This document shows positions 38,488-46,848 of a stretch of DNA of 64,000 nucleotides, in pieces. The DNA comes from Clostridia bacterium (lineage in GTDB: Bacteria; Bacillota; Clostridia; Oscillospirales; CAG-272). Under the pieces are notes generated by a model. It saw only the letters and a list, made by a program, of their open reading frames with translations. It was not told the origin of the DNA and did no database searches. The stretch is from positions 29,935-93,934 of the forward strand of contig JAFYOX010000093.1 in the NCBI GenBank assembly GCA_017547755.1, given 5' to 3'. A program made the translations under genes and the position numbers. Position 1 is the first letter of the stretch. Every line of letters starts with the position of its first letter.

Positions 38488-40263
38488 TTAATCTAAAAGT
38501 GCGGCAAGTTCGTCGATGGTTTCGTCAAAGACCTTCATCGCGTTCTTGACGACTTCGGGAGAAGTGAGGTCGATGCCGGCGATCTTCAGCTCGTTGATCG
38601 GGTAATCGGAGCCGCCGGACGAGAGGAATTCGAGATACTTGGACGGGTCGCCCGTTTCGAGGATATTCGATGCGATCGCAACGGCGGAAGAGAAGCCGGT
38701 CGCGTACTGGTATACATAGAACGCACGGTAGAAGTGCGGGATGAATGCCCATTCGTTCTTCACGACATCGCGGAATTCCGCTGCCGGATAGTACTGCTTC
38801 ACGAGACCTGCGTAGAGATCGCACATGCATTCCGCGGTCAGAGGCGTGCCGGACGCTTCGAGTTCGTGGGTCTTCTGTTCGAATTCCGCAAACAGGGTCT
38901 GACGGAATACGGTCGTACGGAAGCCTTCGAGGAAGTGGTTGAGGATGTACGCACGGCGCTTCTTGTCGGTTTCGTTCGCAAGAAGATACTTCGTCAGGAG
39001 CACTTCGTTGCAGGTGGATGCCACTTCGGCAACGAGGAGATGATAGCCGTGGTTTGCATAGTCACGCGCTTCGGACGACAGATAGGAGTGCATCGCATGA
39101 CCGAGTTCGTGCGCGAGCGTGAATGCGTGGTCAAGGGTGCCGTTGAAGTTCATCATGACGTACGGATGAACGCCGTATACGCCCATCGAGAACGCGCCGG
39201 AATCCTTGCCGGGTGTTTCGTAAACGTCGACCCAGTTTTCGCGGTATGCGCGGTCGATCACATCAACATACGCCTGACCGAGCGGAGCAACCGCCTTCTT
39301 GACCAGTTCGCACGCGTTTTCGTACGGCATCGGATAATCCACATCCGCTACCATCGGGGTGTAAAGGTCGAATACGTCGAGCGTTTCCAGACCGAGCGCC
39401 TTCTTGCGCAGTTCAAGGTACTTCACCATCGTCGGGATCGCAGCGTGAACAGCTTCCACGAGAGCGTCGTACACTTCTTCGGGAACATTGCTTCCCGCAA
39501 GGGATGCCGCACGTGCGGAAGAATAGCCGCGGATGTCCGCGCCCATGTTGTCCTTCTTGACGCTGCCGCCGTAGAGAGAAGCAAACGTGTTGATATACTT
39601 GCCGTAGGTGCCGAACATTCCTTCGAATGCCGCTTCGCGGACCTTGCGGTCAGCGGATTCGCGGAACATGCTGAAGGTACCGGAGGTCAGTTCGACTTCG
39701 CTTCCGTCTTCGGCAAGGGTCTTCGGCAGTTCCATTTCCACGTTCGTGAACATATCGTACGTGCTCTTCGGAATGCCGGTGATCTTGGAAACTTTTGCGA
39801 GGAGCTGTTCGCTCTTTTCGTCGAGAATGTGTTCGCGCAGACGGGTCTCGTCTTCAATGATGTGCGCGTACTTCCTGAGGGGTTCGTACTTCATGAATTC
39901 CGCGAGGGTTTCCGCCGGAATTTCGAGAAGTTCGGGCGTAAAGAACGCCATCGCCGTACCGTACTTGACGCCGAGCATACGGACACGGTCGGTCATGACC
40001 TGTGCGGCGGTATCGGAACCATCGGCGGACTTGGCAAGGAACGCATAGCAGCTTACCAGATCAAACTTTTCGGAGAAATTGTAAACCGTTTCATACGCGT
40101 TGAACAGGGCTTCCGCGGACTGTCCGAGCGTGCCCTTGACCGCCGCAACGGTCGGGATCGCCGCTTCACATTCCGCGTATGCCTTCTCCCAGTCTTCGGG
40201 AGTCGCAAACATATGGCTGAAATCCCACTTCAGCTCTGCAGGAATCTCATTTCTGTTTTTCAT
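38488..40263 (-). CDS. pepF: Oligoendopeptidase F (M3 family)
   Basis: 591 residues, normal for PepF. The zinc motif HELGH lies at residues 385-389 and the third ligand Glu is in LVAEVASTCNEV about 25 residues later; FIPHFYRAFYVYQYATG near the C-terminus is family-typical. It is a cytoplasmic enzyme that cleaves short peptides. It stands alone between repeats; the ATG is preceded by a clear family N-terminus, PAELKWDFSHMF. Confidence 0.94.
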   Translation of the reverse strand: MKNRNEIPAELKWDFSHMFATPEDWEKAYAECEAAIPTVAAVKGTLGQSAEALFNAYETVYNFSEKFDLVSCYAFLAKSADGSDTAAQVMTDRVRMLGVKYGTAMAFFTPELLEIPAETLAEFMKYEPLRKYAHIIEDETRLREHILDEKSEQLLAKVSKITGIPKSTYDMFTNVEMELPKTLAEDGSEVELTSGTFSMFRESADRKVREAAFEGMFGTYGKYINTFASLYGGSVKKDNMGADIRGYSSARAASLAGSNVPEEVYDALVEAVHAAIPTMVKYLELRKKALGLETLDVFDLYTPMVADVDYPMPYENACELVKKAVAPLGQAYVDVIDRAYRENWVDVYETPGKDSGAFSMGVYGVHPYVMMNFNGTLDHAFTLAHELGHAMHSYLSSEARDYANHGYHLLVAEVASTCNEVLLTKYLLANETDKKRRAYILNHFLEGFRTTVFRQTLFAEFEQKTHELEASGTPLTAECMCDLYAGLVKQYYPAAEFRDVVKNEWAFIPHFYRAFYVYQYATGFSSAVAIASNILETGDPSKYLEFLSSGGSDYPINELKIAGIDLTSPEVVKNAMKVFDETIDELAALLD

Positions 40264-40316
40264 AAATCTATCAACCAGCCTTGTATCTGTTTTTATTTAT
40301 TAGGTTTATTAGGTTT

Positions 40317-40396
40317 TTGCGATGGGGTCCGGCTCCGACTTGCGGAGCAAGTCGGGGAAACCCTTTTCCTGAAAAAGAGCTTCCCCGGAAAAAATT
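40317..40396 (-). repeat. Dispersed intergenic hairpin repeat, copy H
   Basis: Core arms CGGGGAAACCCTTTTC and GAAAAAGAGCTTCCCCGG, preceded by a perfect nine-base second stem CCGACTTGC-GGA-GCAAGTCGG. It lies between GDPD and pepF, both on the minus strand. Confidence 0.75.
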
Positions 40397-41228
40397 ATTT
40401 CTTGAATCTGCGTCCGGTCTTTTCGAGATAAGAGGACAGCGGACCGATCCAGTCGGTCTGGAGGATGTCGAAGTTGTCGGCGCACCAGCCCCAGCCGTAT
40501 TCGGGGTCACCCGCAAGCGCGGTATCGTCGGAATGGAACGCGGAAAGAACTGCCTTATAGCTGTACACGATGGTATTGACCCAGCAGAGCTTGCCGTCCT
40601 TGTGGAGCTTTTCACGGTATTCCGCGGAAGCAAGTTCGTCTTCCATCGTCTTGAAGAGGAGTTCGGAGCCGATGTAGTTGATGTTTCTGGTCTTCATCAT
40701 TTCGTGAACGCCGCCGTCCTTGGAGATAACGGGCAGGAACTGGATGTCCGGCGCGTAGGTTTCAATGATGTCGAGCTGTTCCGGCTTCGGGCTGCACTTG
40801 AGGATGATCTGATCCTTCATGTCGTGGCGCTTGATCTTTTCGATGATTTCCGCCGGATGGTCGCCGAACTTGTCCACGTTGATGAAGCAGCGTCCCTTGA
40901 GGTGTTCCAGAAGTTCATCGAGCGTGTTCAGACCGATCTCGGTTTCCGCACCGTCGTAGTTGCAGTAGCGGAGCTTCCTGATCTCTTCGGTCGTCATTTC
41001 TTCGAGATGAACGTCCTTGCCGATGTGACGGCGTTCCATATGCGGATGGAAAATGAACAGTTCGCCGTCGCCCGCCATGGTCACGTCGATCTCGACCATG
41101 TCAGCGCCCTGCGCCAGCGCGATGTCATATGCCAGAAGATTGTTGCACGGGATGTTGCCGCCCCATACGCCGCGGTGCGCACACAGGATCACGCGTTCCG
41201 ATGCCGCTTCACGAATATCAAATTTCAT
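40395..41228 (-). CDS. Glycerophosphodiester phosphodiesterase-like protein
   Basis: 277 residues, GDPD TIM barrel. Catalytic residues are in CAHRGVWGG (His18-Arg19), DMVEIDVTM and FHPHMERR, a good match to the family. The usual PENT motif after HRG reads IPCNNLLAYD, so the conserved Glu is lost there. The protein is cytoplasmic (no signal). The most likely reaction is cleavage of glycerophosphodiesters to glycerol 3-phosphate and an alcohol, but specificity is uncertain. Confidence 0.82.
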   Translation of the reverse strand: MKFDIREAASERVILCAHRGVWGGNIPCNNLLAYDIALAQGADMVEIDVTMAGDGELFIFHPHMERRHIGKDVHLEEMTTEEIRKLRYCNYDGAETEIGLNTLDELLEHLKGRCFINVDKFGDHPAEIIEKIKRHDMKDQIILKCSPKPEQLDIIETYAPDIQFLPVISKDGGVHEMMKTRNINYIGSELLFKTMEDELASAEYREKLHKDGKLCWVNTIVYSYKAVLSAFHSDDTALAGDPEYGWGWCADNFDILQTDWIGPLSSYLEKTGRRFKK

Positions 41229-41261
41229 ATTTTTTCTCCTTTTATGGGATATAGTATTTCT

Positions 41262-41402
41262 TGATTTTCCGAACCCTTTTCAAAAAGCTTCAATCCGGAC
41301 GATTGAATAAAGTCTGTGAAGACTTTCCTGTTTCTCCGGTTAAAGTTCTTTGAAAGGGGTGCGGGGAAACTTTTTTTCAGAAAAGTTTTCCCCGCGAAAA
41401 CC
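41262..41402 (-). repeat. Dispersed intergenic hairpin repeat, copies I (fragment plus full copy)
   Basis: 41262-41300 carries a right-half fragment (GAACCCTTTTCAAAAAGC). 41338-41402 is a full copy: AAAGTTCTTTGAAAGGGG, then GCGGGGAAACTTTTTTTC / GAAAAGTTTTCCCCGC. The full copy sits just after the flippase stop. Confidence 0.75.
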
Positions 41403-41406
41403 CGGT

Positions 41407-42972
41407 TTATCGTCTTACCATGGACTTGAGTTCCTTTACGGTAACGACCTTGAAAACAATGATCAGTACGGCGTAGACGACCATCGCACCCACAATGGAT
41501 ACGAGACCGCCCATCTTGACGCCGAGCGCACCGGAAAGCACCGCATATGCGCCGTAGGCGAAGCCGCCCATGACGAGGGACGCCGCCGCCGTCTTGAGTG
41601 CATTCCAGAGGATCGCACCGCATCCGACGAGATATTTCCGGAGGAAGAATGCGTTCATGCCGATCATAACGACATAGCAGACGCAGGTCGCAATGGGAGC
41701 GCCCGCAATGTTGACGGCTTCAAAGCCGACAAGCACCGCGTTCAGCACGCACTTGATGATACCGCCGACCGTCAGGCTGATCAGAGGACGGTTGACGTGG
41801 CCGAATGCCTGCAGGATCGCACCGCTGATGGAAACGACCGCGTACAGGATCACGGCGATCCCGAAAATCGCAAGCAGAGGGGTCCCTGCCGCCGCTTCTT
41901 CGGGCGTGTTGAAGTAGATGATGTGCATGATCGGTTCTGCAAGAACGGTGATGCCGACGCCTGCCGGAAGTGCGAGCAGAAGCGCGTACTTGAAGCAGGT
42001 CACCATATTGGTGCGCACGCCTTCCTTATCCTTCGCCGTGAATGCGGCGGTCAGGACGGGGAGAATGCTCACGGAGAACGGGACGATGAACGCGGACGGG
42101 AAGTTGAAGATCTTCTTCGCGTTGCCGAACACGCCGTACAGCCAGTTCGCACGTTCGTAGGTATAGCCGAGACCGTCCTGCAGAATACGCATGATGACGG
42201 TCGTGTCGATGAGGTTGACAAGGCTCATGACAGATGCACCGAGGGATACGGGGATCGCAATGCGGAAGAGTTCCTTCACGATCGAGCGGGTATCGCGGAC
42301 GGGCAGATCACAGGTCTCCTTGTCGCGGTCCATGATCTTCTTGTTGCACAGCAGGTAGACAACGGCAAGAACCGCGCCGAGGGATACGCCGAGGATCGCA
42401 CCGGCGGAGCCGCCGACGTAGGAATACTCGGTCTTCAGCAGGACGTACGCCAGCAGACAGCCGAAGAACAGCTTTGCGAACGCTTCAATGACCTGCGAAA
42501 CGGCGGTGTACTTCATGATGGAATGTCCCTGGAAGTAACCGCGCAGTGCGGACATGACGAACGCACAGAAGGAAGTAATCGAGAGTGCACGGATGGACAT
42601 TCCGGCGTTGGGATTCTTGATGATGGCGGCAAGCCCGTCGGCACCGAAGAACATGACGGCGGCGATCACCGCACCGAGGATCGTGAAGATCCGGACGGAG
42701 ATCGTGTAGATGCGGTCGGCTTCGGCGGTGTTGCCGGAGACGAGGGTTTCGCTGACCATACGGGAAACGGCAACGGGAAGACCCGCGGACGCCAGTACGG
42801 CAAGCATGTTGTAAATATCGTAGGCGGCATAAAAATAGCCCATGCCGTCACCGCCGAGCATATTGGCGATCGGGATGGTGAACAGCAGGCCCGCCAGCTT
42901 CACGAACGCCGTGGAGATCGTGAGGATGAACGCACCCTGAAGAAAGGAGCCTTTGCGGTCGGATGTTTTCAG
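41407..42972 (-). CDS. MurJ/SpoVB-type lipid-linked precursor flippase, probable CTG start
   Basis: 521 residues if started at CTG (42972). About 14 hydrophobic helices. The N-terminus KGSFLQGAFILTISTAFVKL, followed by AGLLFTIPIANMLGGDGMGY, matches the SpoVB/MurJ/PST polysaccharide transport (MOP) superfamily, which flips lipid-linked sugars. The first ATG/GTG/TTG in this frame is GTG at 42903, which would cut off 23 residues of clear family similarity, including helix 1. No conventional start exists between there and the TAA upstream. CTG at 42972 has AAGAAGG eight bases upstream, ideal spacing. A consensus promoter (43038-43010) lies just ahead. Confidence 0.85.
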   Translation of the reverse strand: MKTSDRKGSFLQGAFILTISTAFVKLAGLLFTIPIANMLGGDGMGYFYAAYDIYNMLAVLASAGLPVAVSRMVSETLVSGNTAEADRIYTISVRIFTILGAVIAAVMFFGADGLAAIIKNPNAGMSIRALSITSFCAFVMSALRGYFQGHSIMKYTAVSQVIEAFAKLFFGCLLAYVLLKTEYSYVGGSAGAILGVSLGAVLAVVYLLCNKKIMDRDKETCDLPVRDTRSIVKELFRIAIPVSLGASVMSLVNLIDTTVIMRILQDGLGYTYERANWLYGVFGNAKKIFNFPSAFIVPFSVSILPVLTAAFTAKDKEGVRTNMVTCFKYALLLALPAGVGITVLAEPIMHIIYFNTPEEAAAGTPLLAIFGIAVILYAVVSISGAILQAFGHVNRPLISLTVGGIIKCVLNAVLVGFEAVNIAGAPIATCVCYVVMIGMNAFFLRKYLVGCGAILWNALKTAAASLVMGGFAYGAYAVLSGALGVKMGGLVSIVGAMVVYAVLIIVFKVVTVKELKSMVRR

Positions 42973-43009
42973 AACAGATACCTTCTTTACATATTATTTT
43001 ATGTATGCA

Positions 43010-43038
43010 ATTTTATCACAGGCGGGGACGAAAGTCAA
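43010..43038 (-). promoter_or_regulatory. Promoter of the flippase gene
   Basis: Minus strand TTGACT (43038-43033), 17-base spacer, TAAAAT (43015-43010). Confidence 0.7.
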
Positions 43039-43108
43039 TATGAGGAAAAAGAGATGGCGAAAAAGTCCCGGGAAATGTGGGATTTCCGGCAAAAAATCGC
43101 CGTTTATT

Positions 43109-43137
43109 TTTACAAACGGCGGGTTTTATGGTATAAT
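43109..43137 (+). promoter_or_regulatory. Promoter of the paired DUF3592-like genes
   Basis: TTTACA (43109-43114), 17-base spacer, TATAAT (43132-43137), divergent from the flippase promoter. Confidence 0.7.
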
Positions 43138-43166
43138 GATTAAAAAACAAGTACAGGGAGGCACGT

Positions 43167-43577
43167 ATGATTTCCGTCTTTCTCCGTATCCGTCACCGCG
43201 CAAATATTGATCTTCCGCTTCCCGTTTCCCTCGCCGTCCTGCTCGGCTTTACGATCTACAATCTCCTGCCCGTTTTCCGTTACTTCCGTTATCGCAGGAC
43301 GGTGACCGGCACGATTGCGGAACTGACGGAAGACCGTGAAAACAGACACCGGAACCTCATTACCGCGGCGTACACCATCGACGGAAGCACTTACTATGTC
43401 CGTTCTTTTTACAGCCACAGCATCCCGTACTACAAAACCGGCATCGAAATTCCGGTCCGTGTCAGCGAGAAAAATCCGGCACACGCCATGCTTCCGCACG
43501 ATCTGCGTACCGCTGTGCTTGCGTCCGTTATCACGGGAGCCGCATTTGTGTTTGTGCTGTTCGTCTCGCTCCGATAA
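43167..43577 (+). CDS. Small membrane protein, DUF3592-like, paralog 1
   Basis: 136 residues. Two hydrophobic helices (residues ~20-38 and ~113-133) flank an external beta-rich domain: YRRTVTGTIAELTEDRENRH, then TAAYTIDGSTYYVRSFYSHS. It resembles DUF3592 proteins, which have unknown function. It is clearly a paralog of the next gene: both share YRYRRxVxG, YTxDGxTY, the Tyr-Tyr-Lys/Arg-x-Gly turn, EIPxRxSE and AMxPxDL. AGGGAGG lies ahead of the ATG. Confidence 0.65.
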   Translation: MISVFLRIRHRANIDLPLPVSLAVLLGFTIYNLLPVFRYFRYRRTVTGTIAELTEDRENRHRNLITAAYTIDGSTYYVRSFYSHSIPYYKTGIEIPVRVSEKNPAHAMLPHDLRTAVLASVITGAAFVFVLFVSLR

Positions 43578-43624
43578 GATTGCCAATCAAAGCTGTTTTG
43601 CAAAAACAAGAAAGGAGTTACTCC

Positions 43625-44050
43625 ATGTTTCCCACCCTTCTATATGTTTACACCGTCGAAAACCGAGATCAGATCGCCGCCGTCGTCATCTTTCTGCTTG
43701 CAATTTTCTTTCTTGTCCTTACAATCAAAGCCTTTCTGGTCATTCTGCGGTATTACCGCTATCGCCGAAATGTGAGCGGTCGTGTCACCACACTGGAACT
43801 GCGTGAAGTACGCGGCGGACTCTGTGTGGAAACCATCGTCGCGGAATACACCGTGGACGGACATACCTACACCACCCGCTCCGCCTTTTCCTACGGTTAT
43901 TCGTACTACCGTGTCGGCGATGAAATCCCGCTTCGTATCAGCGAACGTGATAGTGAACGCGCCATGATGCCGTATGATCTGAAAAATGCCCGAAAGGGTG
44001 TGCTTATCTGCGGAATTGTGTCCCTGCTGATGTTCGTGACAATTTTCTGA
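43625..44050 (+). CDS. Small membrane protein, DUF3592-like, paralog 2
   Basis: 141 residues with the same layout as paralog 1: an N-terminal helix (AAVVIFLLAIFFLVLTIKAFL), the YRYRRNVSGRVTTLE module, AEYTVDGHTYTTRSAFS and a C-terminal helix. ATG at 43625 follows AGGAG; an in-frame TTG at 43580 is rejected. The 47-base gap to paralog 1 implies co-transcription. Likely a tandem duplication followed by divergence. Confidence 0.65.
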   Translation: MFPTLLYVYTVENRDQIAAVVIFLLAIFFLVLTIKAFLVILRYYRYRRNVSGRVTTLELREVRGGLCVETIVAEYTVDGHTYTTRSAFSYGYSYYRVGDEIPLRISERDSERAMMPYDLKNARKGVLICGIVSLLMFVTIF

Positions 44051-44076
44051 CTTTTTCCCCGAAAGGATTCCCAAGA

Positions 44077-45858
44077 ATGAACATAATGAACACCTACCCT
44101 CACCTCTCCTGCATCACCATCCACGGAGACAACGCCTTTTCCGTCAACTTTGCCGGAGACCTTGATTACCTCGCCCTGCTCGACTGCGACCGGATGCTGT
44201 ACAATTTCCGCGCCGCGTTCGGCGAAGCTCCCGGCTGTGAACCCATCGGCGGCTGGGAAGCTCCCGACGGACTCCTGCGCGGGCACTCCACCGGGCATTT
44301 TCTCTCCGCGCTCGCGCTGGCGTACAGTTCCTCCGGAAATACGCTCTATAAAGACAAACTCGACCGTATGATCGCCGAGCTCCGCCGTCTTCAGCGGAAA
44401 TCGAAAGGAATCCCGCACGAATTCGTGACCGTCTGCACGCCGGACGACTGTGCGCAGGACAAATGGAGCCGCGATCCCTCCGTCTGGGGTGAAGGATTCC
44501 TGTCCGCGTATTCGCCCGACCAGTTCGCGCTTCTCGAACAGTTCACGCCGTACGCCAAAATCTGGGCACCGTACTATACCCTGCACAAGCTCCTTGCCGG
44601 ACTCCTCGAAGCCTTCGAGCGCACCGGAAACGAAACCGCGCTCGACATCGCCGCCGGCATCGGCCGCTGGGTGATCGACCGTCTTTCCGCACTCACGCCG
44701 GAACACCGCGCGAAGATGTGGAAAATGTACATCGCCGGAGAATTCGGCGGCATGAACGAATCCCTTGCCAGACTCGCTTTCCTGACCGGAGACAAATCCT
44801 TCCTCGACGGCGCAAAAATGTTTGACAATCCGAACATTTTCCCCGGACTCGCGGACGGCACCGATACGATCAGACATCTCCACGCCAATCAGCATATCCC
44901 GCAGATCATGGGCGCACTCCTCGAATACCGTGCATCGGGAGACAAAACCTACCTCCGGATCGCCGAAAATTTCTTTGACATCGTGACAAAGCATCATCTC
45001 TACGCCATCGGCGGCGTCGGACAGGGCGAATTCTTCCGCGAACCGGATCATCAGGCGGAGTTCATCAAAGAAGACACCAACTGCGAGACCTGCGCGACGT
45101 ACAACCTCATCAAGATCGCACGCGAGCTGTATTCGCTCGATCCCGAACGGGCAGACTATATGGACTACATCGAACGTGCTCTCTTCAATCACATCCTCGC
45201 GTCCCGTCATCCGGAATCAACGGGAACCATGCACAACGGCGTGACCTATATGCTCCCGATCGGTCCGGGTGCCGAAAAGCAGTACTCGGACGACTATCAC
45301 AGCTTCACCTGCTGTCACGGCACCGGCATGGAAAACCACGTCAAATACGGCGACTGCATTTACTATATCAAAGACAAGACCGTGTACGTCAACCAGTACA
45401 TCCCGTCTTCCCTCTCGTCGGACGATGTTTTCATGACGATCGACATTCCCTTCCCGGCATCCTGTGGAAAAATCACGATTTTCACGCATCGTGATGCCGT
45501 TATAAAGTTCCGTATCCCCGCATGGTGCAGAAACAATCCGTTTTCCGGAACGAGCGTACAGGGACGCTACGCCGTGATCGGATGCCGATGCGGCGAGACC
45601 GTCACCGTGGATGTGAATTTCGAATATGCGGCACGGTGGGAATTCCTGTCCGGCGGTACGACCGCTGCGCTCCTGTACGGTCCGTTCGTCATGGTCACGT
45701 GCGATCCTTCGCAGGAATTCCTGCATCTTCCCGCGGATACGGAATTTGCGGCATCCTTTGAAAACAACAAGCTCACCGTATGCGGCGCCGGACGGATCTT
45801 CCGTCCGATGTACGACGTTCACGATGAGCGGTATCATACGTATTTTATTGTGGAGTGA
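44077..45858 (+). CDS. GH127-family beta-L-arabinofuranosidase-like protein (DUF1680)
   Basis: 593 residues, no signal peptide, an (alpha/alpha)6 barrel and C-terminal beta domains. The zinc-thiolate catalytic site of characterised GH127 (HypBA1) can be matched: Glu337 and Cys339 in NCETCATYN, Cys412 and Cys413 in FTCCHGTG (the first is the expected nucleophile), and a candidate acid/base Glu318 in GGVGQGEFF. It should release L-arabinofuranose or a related plant sugar inside the cell. An SGNH lipoprotein gene begins four bases later. No sugar transporter is adjacent. Confidence 0.87.
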   Translation: MNIMNTYPHLSCITIHGDNAFSVNFAGDLDYLALLDCDRMLYNFRAAFGEAPGCEPIGGWEAPDGLLRGHSTGHFLSALALAYSSSGNTLYKDKLDRMIAELRRLQRKSKGIPHEFVTVCTPDDCAQDKWSRDPSVWGEGFLSAYSPDQFALLEQFTPYAKIWAPYYTLHKLLAGLLEAFERTGNETALDIAAGIGRWVIDRLSALTPEHRAKMWKMYIAGEFGGMNESLARLAFLTGDKSFLDGAKMFDNPNIFPGLADGTDTIRHLHANQHIPQIMGALLEYRASGDKTYLRIAENFFDIVTKHHLYAIGGVGQGEFFREPDHQAEFIKEDTNCETCATYNLIKIARELYSLDPERADYMDYIERALFNHILASRHPESTGTMHNGVTYMLPIGPGAEKQYSDDYHSFTCCHGTGMENHVKYGDCIYYIKDKTVYVNQYIPSSLSSDDVFMTIDIPFPASCGKITIFTHRDAVIKFRIPAWCRNNPFSGTSVQGRYAVIGCRCGETVTVDVNFEYAARWEFLSGGTTAALLYGPFVMVTCDPSQEFLHLPADTEFAASFENNKLTVCGAGRIFRPMYDVHDERYHTYFIVE

Positions 45859-45861
45859 TTT

Positions 45862-46791
45862 ATGAAAAAATTCTTGATTTTTCTTCTCCTGCCCGGACTT
45901 CTCACCGCCTGCGGAACGGCGGAAGACCTCCCCGAACCCACTGAAACTATCGCTGAAACCGAAGAAACCGTACCGGAAGCCGCAGAAGTGACCGTCCCGG
46001 AACCGGAAGAAGCTCCGGCGGAACCTACGGAAACCGTCTATGTCTCGCTCGGCGACTCGATCGCACGCGGCTACGGACTTGCCGACGTCCGGAACGAAGC
46101 TTATTCCGCCGTCCTTGCCGCTTCCTTTGAGGAATCCGGCATGGGGATGGTTCCGTACAATTTCGGCGTGGACGGGCAGGACAGCACCCAGCTTGCCGCG
46201 TACATCGTGAACAATCCCGCGATCCCCGAAGCCATCGCGGACGCCGATTATGTCTCGATCAGCATCGGCGCGAACAATTTTCTCGGGGAAGCGTTCGATT
46301 TTCTCAACGTCTGCTACGATTTCCAGAAGAATCCGTCCACACGTCTGACCTCCGACGACGTAACTTCCGCCTATCAGCAGTTCAACCGGGATGTTGCGGA
46401 CGGCGTTGACCGTCTGCGCGATGACATTCCGCAGATCGTCGCCAACATCCGCGCGTCGAACGAAGACTGCGATATTCTCTTCCTCACCTGCTACAATCCC
46501 TACGGTGCCGTCGACGTCACCCTCGACTGGGGCGGCGCGATGCCCGTCAACTTTGCCGCACTCGCCGGTACCTCCGTCACGCAGATGAACGACGTCATCC
46601 GCGACCTCGCGGACGATTACAGCTACACCGTCGCAGACGTATACACCGCGTTCGAGGGAAAGTGGGATCGTCTTGTCAATGCCGCACCCGTCGAAGCCGG
46701 CGGCAGTCTCAACATGAACGCCGTCGACCCGCATCCGAACAAAAACGGTCACGCCGTGATCGCGGATGTTCTGATGGAGCTGATGAAATAA
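45862..46791 (+). CDS. SGNH/GDSL hydrolase lipoprotein
   Basis: 309 residues. Signal peptide with lipobox LTAC (Cys17), then an acidic Pro/Thr/Glu linker (residues 20-57), then the SGNH domain: GDSIARGYG (Ser66), GVDGQDS, IGANNF and the C-terminal DPHPNKNGH (Asp289, His291). All four blocks are present, so it is likely an active esterase or deacetylase anchored outside the cell. Its gene lies four bases after the GH127 gene, hinting at removal of acyl groups from a glycan, but this link is inference. Confidence 0.85.
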   Translation: MKKFLIFLLLPGLLTACGTAEDLPEPTETIAETEETVPEAAEVTVPEPEEAPAEPTETVYVSLGDSIARGYGLADVRNEAYSAVLAASFEESGMGMVPYNFGVDGQDSTQLAAYIVNNPAIPEAIADADYVSISIGANNFLGEAFDFLNVCYDFQKNPSTRLTSDDVTSAYQQFNRDVADGVDRLRDDIPQIVANIRASNEDCDILFLTCYNPYGAVDVTLDWGGAMPVNFAALAGTSVTQMNDVIRDLADDYSYTVADVYTAFEGKWDRLVNAAPVEAGGSLNMNAVDPHPNKNGHAVIADVLMELMK

Positions 46792-46834
46792 AAAATTCCG
46801 GAGAAAGTACAGAACTTTCTCCGGAATTTCTTTT
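46791..46834. terminator. Bidirectional terminator
   Basis: AAATTCCGGAGAAAGT pairs with ACTTTCTCCGGAATTT around a five-base loop with A/T tails on both sides, between convergent genes. Confidence 0.85.
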
Positions 46835-46848
46835 CAAACGATTCGTTG

